Assembly: GCA_964624535.1 (NCBI GenBank)
Contig: CAZUXF010000006.1
Location: forward strand, 1-64,000
DNA from: UBA6107 sp964624535
GTDB taxonomy: Bacteria > Chloroflexota > Anaerolineae > Anaerolineales > Anaerolineaceae
DNA: 64,000 nucleotides
Reading direction: 5' to 3'
Notes under the pieces: generated by a model
What the model saw: only the letters and a program-made list of their open reading frames with translations
Told to the model about the DNA's origin: nothing
Database searches by the model: none
Position numbers and translations under genes: made by a program
Part shown: positions 58,390 to 64,000 of the stretch, one piece after another
Layout of the letters: the number at the start of each line of letters is the position of its first letter
Position numbering within the stretch: position 1 is the first letter of the stretch

Positions 58390-59649
58390 TTAAGTGCCTT
58401 CCTGCCAGGAACCAAGGTACTTGATCTGTTCGGCACTTAGCTTGTCGATCTCCACACCCATCGCGGCTAATTTCAAGGCTGCGATGTTCTGATCGATCTC
58501 GGTGGGGACGGAATAAACTTTCTTATCCATCTTTGCAGCGTTCTTTGTTAAGAATTCCAAGCTTAATGCCTGGTTGGCAAAAGACATATCCATGACTGAT
58601 GCGGGATGCCCTTCAGCTGAAGCCAGGTTGATCAATCGACCTTCGCCCAAAATGTAAATACGGCGGTTGTCTTTGGTCACGTATTCTTCCACGAAAGGAC
58701 GAACCAATCGTTTACTCTTGGACATTTTATCCAAGGACGGGATGTTTATCTCGACATTGAAATGGCCAGAGTTACAAACGATCGCCGCGTCTTTCATTAC
58801 CGCGAAATGATGCTCATCGACTACATTAATATCGCCAGTAAGCGTCACGAAGATATCGCCAATCTTGGCGGCCTCTTCCATTTTCATCACTCTAAAACCA
58901 TCCATCACAGCTTCAAGAGCCTTCAGTGGATCGATTTCAGTAACAATAACATTGGAGCCCATACCGCGTGCGCGGCTCGCCAAACCACGTCCGCACCAAC
59001 CGTAGCCAGCGACCACAAAGGTCTTGCCGGCTAACAAAATGTTGGTCGCGCGAACAATCCCGTCAATCGTAGATTGACCGGTGCCGTAGCGATTATCAAA
59101 GAAATGTTTGGTAAGCGCGTCGTTGATCGCGATGATGGGGAAATTCAACGCTCCGTCCGCGGCCATGGCGTGCAGGCGGATGACACCCGTTGTGGTCTCT
59201 TCTGTGCCTGCCACCACACCTGCCAGCATTTCACGGCGATTGGTATGCAGCACGTTCACGAGATCCGCGCCATCATCCATGGTGAAATGCGGTTTGTGGT
59301 CAAGGGCAGCGTTAATGTGTTTGTAATAAGTGACATTATCTTCACCCTTGATCGCGTAAACCGGAATCTCATCATGGGTGACAAGTGAAGAAGCGACTTC
59401 ATCCTGGGTGGAAAGCGGGTTAGAAGCGGTCAAGACCACATCCGCGCCACCAGCTTGCAGGGTTTTCATCAGGTTCGCGGTTTCAGTCGTTACGTGCAAA
59501 CAAGCCGAGATGCGCATCCCCTTAAGGGGTTGTTCTTTGGCAAAACGTTCTTTGATCTGCCGTAAAACCGGCATTTCACGCTCAGCCCATTCGATCTTGA
59601 GCCGGCCACCGTCTGCCAAATTCATATCCTTTACATCATAGTTAGGCAT
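58390..59649 (-). CDS. ahcY: Adenosylhomocysteinase
   Basis: Splits S-adenosylhomocysteine into homocysteine and adenosine, with bound NAD. VVAGYGWCGRGLASRARGMG is the NAD site; CLHVTTETANL, ASNPLSTQDEVA, DDGADL, NDALTKHFFDNRYGTGQST and the C-terminal LKLAAMGVEIDKLSAEQIKY are typical; 419 residues, the short bacterial/archaeal form. It is the last gene of the mtnA-pfkB-ahcY operon. Confidence 0.96.
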   Translation of the reverse strand: MPNYDVKDMNLADGGRLKIEWAEREMPVLRQIKERFAKEQPLKGMRISACLHVTTETANLMKTLQAGGADVVLTASNPLSTQDEVASSLVTHDEIPVYAIKGEDNVTYYKHINAALDHKPHFTMDDGADLVNVLHTNRREMLAGVVAGTEETTTGVIRLHAMAADGALNFPIIAINDALTKHFFDNRYGTGQSTIDGIVRATNILLAGKTFVVAGYGWCGRGLASRARGMGSNVIVTEIDPLKALEAVMDGFRVMKMEEAAKIGDIFVTLTGDINVVDEHHFAVMKDAAIVCNSGHFNVEINIPSLDKMSKSKRLVRPFVEEYVTKDNRRIYILGEGRLINLASAEGHPASVMDMSFANQALSLEFLTKNAAKMDKKVYSVPTEIDQNIAALKLAAMGVEIDKLSAEQIKYLGSWQEGT

Positions 59650-59661
59650 TATTCCTCCAAA

Positions 59662-60624
59662 TTATTTTTTTATCAATATATCCAACGCACCACGATCATC
59701 GAAATGCTTGCGGTATCGTTCGACAAATTCAACTGGGGTGTAGAAGTGGTTCTGAGTGCCTTTTTTCTCGAGGCAATAAGTGGCGGCTAACGCGCCCATC
59801 TGACCACTGGTTTGCAAGTCCAAACCCAACCGGTAACCACGTAGGAAACCACCTCTGAAAGCGTCCCCCACGCCTGTGGGATCAGCAATGAGATCTGCTG
59901 GCACGATCGGGATTAAGAATTCTTTGCCATGTGATTTAATACTGGCGCCATTTTCACCTTTGGTAACAACCAAAAGATTCACACAGCCTTCCATATCTTC
60001 GGCGCACAACTCCGTGTGTTTCTGCAGCAACTCGAATTCGTACTCGTTACAAAAAATTGCATGAGCATTTTGAGCTCCATGGCGAAGATCCTCGTGAGGA
60101 TTTCGAGCAATCTGCTGGGAAGGATCAAAAAGGTAAGGGATACCAAGTTGGATGCATTCATCTACATATTTCTTCATCGCTAATGGATCATTGGGTGAGA
60201 TGACAACATAATCTGCTTCACCTGGTTTGATCTCGTTGAGAGATAAACTGGCGGCATTGGCCATCGCGCCTGTATAAAAACTGGCGATCTGGTTATTCTC
60301 AAGGTCCGTGTTTACAAAAAAGGAAGCGGTATATTTTCCATCCACGACGCGGATGTAACGGGTATCAATATTATGGGATTCCAGCCAGGCACGATATTCA
60401 GAAAAATCTTCCCCGGCGGTCGCGAACACCATCGGGCGTTCCCCCAGCAACGCCAAGGAATACGCAATATTCGGAGCGATTCCACCCCGTTGCCGGGTCA
60501 TGGAATCGACCAGGAACGAAAGACTTATCTTAGCGAGCTTATCAGGAAGTATGTTTTCCCGGAAATAACCCGGAAAAGTCATTAAATAATCAAACGCTAC
60601 AGAGCCAGTAATCACAAGTGACAT
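59662..60624 (-). CDS. PfkB-family kinase, probable adenosine kinase
   Basis: A 320-residue ribokinase-fold enzyme. GGIAPNIAYSLALLGERP and the catalytic DPTGVGDAFRGGFLRGY (GAGD-type motif with the catalytic Asp) are intact. The position between mtnA and ahcY strongly suggests adenosine as substrate, because AhcY releases adenosine that must be removed to pull the reaction. Other PfkB substrates are possible on sequence alone. Spacing: 12 bp before ahcY, 2 bp after mtnA. Confidence 0.87.
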   Translation of the reverse strand: MSLVITGSVAFDYLMTFPGYFRENILPDKLAKISLSFLVDSMTRQRGGIAPNIAYSLALLGERPMVFATAGEDFSEYRAWLESHNIDTRYIRVVDGKYTASFFVNTDLENNQIASFYTGAMANAASLSLNEIKPGEADYVVISPNDPLAMKKYVDECIQLGIPYLFDPSQQIARNPHEDLRHGAQNAHAIFCNEYEFELLQKHTELCAEDMEGCVNLLVVTKGENGASIKSHGKEFLIPIVPADLIADPTGVGDAFRGGFLRGYRLGLDLQTSGQMGALAATYCLEKKGTQNHFYTPVEFVERYRKHFDDRGALDILIKK

Positions 60625-60626
60625 GC

Positions 60627-61673
60627 TTAACCATCCAGAGTCATATTATAAACGCAACCAGGCAAATTTCGGTCAAACGGTGGGTAGATGATGCCCTTTT
60701 CAGTGACCAGGGCTGAAAGCAAATGATGCGGAGTGACGTCAAAAGCCGGGTTCCTGGCCTTCGCCATCTCCGGGGCGATAGGCTCTCCATGAAATTCAAG
60801 CCCAAGAACTTCATCGGCGTCACGTTCCTCGATTGGGATCAAGCTCCCATTAGCGATGCTCAAATCAAGAGTGGAAGTTGGAAAAACGCTATAAACTGGC
60901 ACGCCGTTTGCATGTGCGGCAAGCGCCAACATATAAGAACCAATCTTATTGACCACATCACCGTTCGCCGCGACACGGTCCGCGCCAAACATCACTTTTT
61001 GAACTTCACCACGCTGTAAAAAATAGCCCGCCATGTTATCAGTGATGATCTCATAGGGAATGCCATGTTGTTCACATTCCCAAGCTGTGAGGCGAGCGCC
61101 TTGTAACCGTGGGCGAGTTTCATCGACCAACACGTGGACTCGTTTGCCTTGTTCGTGCGCGTAACGGATCGCTCCAAGCGCGGTTCCCCAATCCACTACC
61201 GCAAGTGAGCCAGTATTACAATGGTGAATAATGGTGTCACCATCCTCGATCAAGCTGGCACCATTAGCGCTGAGGCGTTGATTAATCTTCACGTCTTCAT
61301 CGGCCATGTCTTGAGCCTCTTGTAGCAACCGACCAGGCAAGTCAGCATCCGTCACATTAGGGTCGTTGACGATCTGGAGCATCCTCTTGATCCCCCAAGC
61401 CAGATTCACGGCTGTAGGTCTGCAGTTCGTGAGTTGGTCAGCCACGGTACAAAGGTGGTCTTTGAGCTCGGGTGCTGGTTCGCGAGCGGCGAGTACCATG
61501 CCGAATGCCCCAGCCACTGCCAGCGCTGGAGCGCCCCTGATGGTCATATTCTGAATTGCCTGAATCATTTCTGCTGAATTCTTGCAATAGATGTGTTCGA
61601 AGCGTCGGGGTAACACCCGCTGATCAATCAATTTAACTTGGTTTTTATCGTTAACCCACTCGATCGTACGCAA
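60627..61673 (-). CDS. mtnA: S-methyl-5-thioribose-1-phosphate isomerase
   Basis: Methionine-salvage enzyme. RTIEWVNDKNQVKLIDQRVL, TIRGAPALAVAGAFGMVLAA, HHCNTGSLA (catalytic Cys) and MFGADRVAANGDVVNKIGSY with the catalytic Asp are present. The frame extends to 61748, but the family starts at MRTIEW, so I choose the TTG at 61673 (348 residues). A hairpin with six U sits right before it. In operon with pfkB and ahcY, it joins two branches of SAM recycling: methylthioadenosine and adenosylhomocysteine. Confidence 0.92.
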   Translation of the reverse strand: MRTIEWVNDKNQVKLIDQRVLPRRFEHIYCKNSAEMIQAIQNMTIRGAPALAVAGAFGMVLAAREPAPELKDHLCTVADQLTNCRPTAVNLAWGIKRMLQIVNDPNVTDADLPGRLLQEAQDMADEDVKINQRLSANGASLIEDGDTIIHHCNTGSLAVVDWGTALGAIRYAHEQGKRVHVLVDETRPRLQGARLTAWECEQHGIPYEIITDNMAGYFLQRGEVQKVMFGADRVAANGDVVNKIGSYMLALAAHANGVPVYSVFPTSTLDLSIANGSLIPIEERDADEVLGLEFHGEPIAPEMAKARNPAFDVTPHHLLSALVTEKGIIYPPFDRNLPGCVYNMTLDG

Positions 61674-61682
61674 TTCTCCACC

Positions 61683-61708
61683 AAAAAACGCCCTCGACGG
61701 AGAGCGTT
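61683..61708 (-). terminator. Terminator-like hairpin directly before mtnA
   Basis: On the minus strand AACGCTCTC (61708-61700) pairs with GAGGGCGTT (61695-61687, one G-U pair), followed by a run of six T. It ends 9 bp before the mtnA TTG and there is no upstream gene on this strand, so it lies in the leader of the mtnA operon. Attenuation or start-site masking are possible. Confidence 0.6.
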
Positions 61709-61797
61709 CCTTCCGATCAAGTTTAGCATGATTTTTCAGGAAACGCAATATGATATTAAGCGCTGTCTACACAAGTGTTTCGGCGCGATGGACGATA

Positions 61798-61826
61798 TTG
61801 ACACTTCCATCATCCTCCGGTATAAA
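61798..61826 (+). promoter_or_regulatory. Consensus promoter of a leaderless transglycosylase mRNA
   Basis: A perfect TTGACA (61798-61803), 17 bp, then TATAAA (61821-61826). Six bases later is the ATG at 61833, so transcription should start at the initiator codon. No ribosome binding site is present. Confidence 0.75.
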
Positions 61827-61832
61827 TTTTCT

Positions 61833-64000
61833 ATGAAAACCTTGTCAATTCTCATCCTCGTCGTGGCGATGATTCTTCTTGCCGCTTGCGGAAATTTTCC
61901 ATTGACCAATGATTCGGTCTATACTCCCGGACCCGGTCAACCGACATTTACCCCGACGCCCACGCCCACCCCACTTCCAGAAGACCGACCAATTGCGGGT
62001 GATAAATTTTTGCTCAGTGGTGATTATATCGCTGCCTATAACGAGTACTATCTTGGTAGCACCCTCGCAAACACCCCTGATCTGGTCGCCTCCTCCATGC
62101 TTGGAATGGGGCGTGCGCTAATGTTAACAAAACAATTCCGCGAAGCGATCACTCAGTTTTCGACACTTTTAAGCAGTTATCCAAGCGGAGAAGCACGCAA
62201 CCTCGCATTCTACTACATCGCCCAGTCTTATGAAGCGATCGACCAACCCAGGTTGGCTGCCGATGCTTATGCCAGTTTTCTTGAAGTGATGCCCAGCCCA
62301 CTCGACAGCGAGATATTAACGCTTCGTGCCGATGCCTTGATGGAAGCTGGTGACCCGGTTCAGGCGATTTCAGCTTATGAAACCGCGCTCCAAACTGCAT
62401 CGACAACTATAAGTGAGCAGGTTAGGCTCAAATTAGCCCAAGCTTACTCCGCTAGTGGAGATGATAGCACCGCCATCAATCTATATCTTTCAATATACGA
62501 TACCAGCCAGAACAATTACGTGCGCGCACAGGCGAATTTACTTCTTGGCCAAATTTACTTGCGCCTGGGTCAACCCGAACAAGCGTATACCCGGTTTAAC
62601 GACTCGGTTGAAAATTTTCCTGAAACGTACGACGCCTATTCTGGTTTGGTCGCTCTGGTTGAAGCGGGGCAACCTGTTAATCAGCGCAATCGCGGTATTA
62701 TCGATTATAACGTTGGTCAGTTTTCGGTTGCCATCCAAGCTTTAGACCAGTACTTGCTCGAGAACCCTGACACACATGATGGGTCGGCTCATTATTATCG
62801 GGCGTTGAGTCTTTACGAACTTGGGGTCTATGAAGAGGAAGTAGCCGAATGGAACACATTAATCCGTGATCACGATAATGATGAGTATTACTATCCTAAG
62901 GCTGTTGTCGAAAAAGCCACCACCCAATGGGCTCAATTACAGCAATTCCAAGAAGCTGCGGAGACTTGTTTGACCTTTGTCGCCAAAGTTCCAACATCCC
63001 CGCAAGCCGCCTTTTTTCTGGTCAAAGCTGCTGATATTTACGAAATTGGTGGTTACCTCACCAGCGCAGCACAAACCTACGAAAGGATATTTGTTGAATA
63101 TCCAGGCTCGGCGGAAGCTTATCCTGGTATGTTTAAAGCCAGCATCCTTTATTACCGGCTGGGTGAATTTAATCAAGCCCAGGTGAATTTTCAACGATTG
63201 ATCGTACTGACAGACAACCCTGAAGAACAAGCCGCGGCAAACTTCTGGGTAGCAAAAAGCTTGGAGAAACAAGGTCAGCAGGCCCAAGCCTCGGATTATT
63301 TCAATCGCGCAGCCCAACTTGACCCCACTGGTTATTACAGCATTAGATCCCAACAATTGCTCACGGGCACGCAGCCGTTTTCACCCCCCGCTAACATCGA
63401 CCTCGGCGTTGATTTTGAATTAGAAAAAGTTCAAGCCGACCGCTGGATGGAAAACACATTTGTTTTGGATGCTTCCGTTGACTTGGCGGAAGGTGGTGAC
63501 CTCCCCAGCAATACGAGTTTTCAGAAAGCAGTGCTATATCATAAATTGGGGATGACAGATACCGCCAGGGGTGAATTTGAAGCATTGCGAACCGAATTAT
63601 TGGGTGACGCGGTTAACACCTACCGATTAATGAATAAACTGCTCGAATTGGGTTATTACCGTTCCGCCACCCTCGCGAGCAGGCACATTCTCGACCTCGC
63701 GGGATTGACTGAAACTTCAAACCTGACTGAACCTCCTGTTTATTTCAACCACATTCGATTTGGTGTTTTCTTTCGCGAATATGTCTATTCCGCGGCGGCT
63801 GAGCAAAGTTTGGAACCGTTAGTCGTTTTCAGTATCATCCGCCAGGAGAGTCTTTTTGAGAGCAGTATCGTTTCGAGTGTAGGCGCGCGAGGGGTGATGC
63901 AGATCATGCCGGCTACTGGAGATGAGATCGCGCTAAATATGGGCTGGCCTCCAAATTATCAGACATCCGATCTAAACCGCCCCTATATCAACATTACCCT
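61833..64000 (+). CDS. TPR-containing lytic murein transglycosylase lipoprotein (3' end outside window)
   Basis: An open frame runs from the ATG at 61833 to the window end without a stop (about 722 codons). It starts MKTLSILILVVAMILLAACG, with lipobox LAAC, then a TPTPTP linker. A long series of TPR-like helical repeats follows (FREAITQFSTLLSSYPSGEA, AAQTYERIFVEYPGSAEAY, QAQVNFQRLIVL), like the superhelix of Slt70. The catalytic SLT domain begins near 63800: IIRQESLFESSIVS with the catalytic Glu and GARGVMQIMP. It cleaves peptidoglycan glycan strands. The domain's end is outside the window. Confidence 0.9.
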   Translation, partial: MKTLSILILVVAMILLAACGNFPLTNDSVYTPGPGQPTFTPTPTPTPLPEDRPIAGDKFLLSGDYIAAYNEYYLGSTLANTPDLVASSMLGMGRALMLTKQFREAITQFSTLLSSYPSGEARNLAFYYIAQSYEAIDQPRLAADAYASFLEVMPSPLDSEILTLRADALMEAGDPVQAISAYETALQTASTTISEQVRLKLAQAYSASGDDSTAINLYLSIYDTSQNNYVRAQANLLLGQIYLRLGQPEQAYTRFNDSVENFPETYDAYSGLVALVEAGQPVNQRNRGIIDYNVGQFSVAIQALDQYLLENPDTHDGSAHYYRALSLYELGVYEEEVAEWNTLIRDHDNDEYYYPKAVVEKATTQWAQLQQFQEAAETCLTFVAKVPTSPQAAFFLVKAADIYEIGGYLTSAAQTYERIFVEYPGSAEAYPGMFKASILYYRLGEFNQAQVNFQRLIVLTDNPEEQAAANFWVAKSLEKQGQQAQASDYFNRAAQLDPTGYYSIRSQQLLTGTQPFSPPANIDLGVDFELEKVQADRWMENTFVLDASVDLAEGGDLPSNTSFQKAVLYHKLGMTDTARGEFEALRTELLGDAVNTYRLMNKLLELGYYRSATLASRHILDLAGLTETSNLTEPPVYFNHIRFGVFFREYVYSAAAEQSLEPLVVFSIIRQESLFESSIVSSVGARGVMQIMPATGDEIALNMGWPPNYQTSDLNRPYINIT

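Noticed and set aside
1..64000. CRISPR arrays, tRNA or rRNA genes, insertion sequences
   Set aside because: Both strands were read for regular repeats, tRNA arms and transposase motifs; none was found, though very diverged elements could be missed by eye.

Overview
The window looks like a chromosomal segment of a Chloroflexota bacterium, probably class Anaerolineae. This is an inference from gene content and style: an ftsA-ftsZ pair, a CpgS-like GTPase next to argS, toast-rack, CpXC and NBR1-Ig proteins, many lipoproteins, and Thr/Pro linkers on secreted proteins. Most of the DNA is of medium GC and densely coding. No rRNA, tRNA, CRISPR array or transposase gene was recognised.

Layout. 1-3.4 kb: cell division (ftsA, cut by the window edge; ftsZ) and nrdR. 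3.4-7.77 kb: a strikingly AT-rich island holding one large KAP-family P-loop NTPase, preceded by inverted repeats; at its right border lies a beheaded lipoprotein remnant, then msrA. 8.5-10.9 kb: a minus-strand secreted-protein cassette. Two paralogous exported proteins flank a trypsin-like protease whose leader carries a GEMM-I (c-di-GMP-type) riboswitch overlapping a terminator, predicted to be an ON switch. 11-20.3 kb: a chemoreceptor, DegV, a DEAD-box helicase with a terminator in its leader, YwbE, a deoxynucleoside kinase, then an ECF sigma/anti-sigma/membrane protein/toast-rack lipoprotein operon. 20.4-29.8 kb (minus strand): nadD-obgE, argS-cpgS-like, rpsT, and yvcK-gap-pgk. 29.9-34.6 kb: a Crp/Fnr regulator, a 12-helix membrane protein whose histidines lie where haem-copper oxidase subunit I has them, a formylglycine-enzyme-like lipoprotein, a haem-O-synthase-like UbiA protein and another membrane protein. 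34.8-49.8 kb: aminotransferase, histidine kinase, CpXC protein, FHA/winged-helix protein divergent from a Ser/Thr kinase, a membrane-anchored GH3 protein, GDPD, an AAA ATPase, and alr-recJ-EamA. 49.9-58.3 kb: an SLC13-type permease, tgt, a UppP fused to a phosphate-binding-protein-like domain, a cytochrome c lipoprotein, recA, and two surface proteins. 58.4-64 kb: the SAM-recycling operon mtnA-pfkB-ahcY, divergent from a TPR/SLT lytic transglycosylase cut by the window end.

Most noteworthy: the KAP island (candidate defence), the UppP-PBP fusion, the divergent oxidase-like module, the riboswitch-controlled protease, palindromes and hairpins in yvcK-gap-pgk, and several genes whose consensus promoters sit so close to the start codon that the mRNAs should be leaderless. 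All functional calls come from reading motifs by eye; no database search was run.
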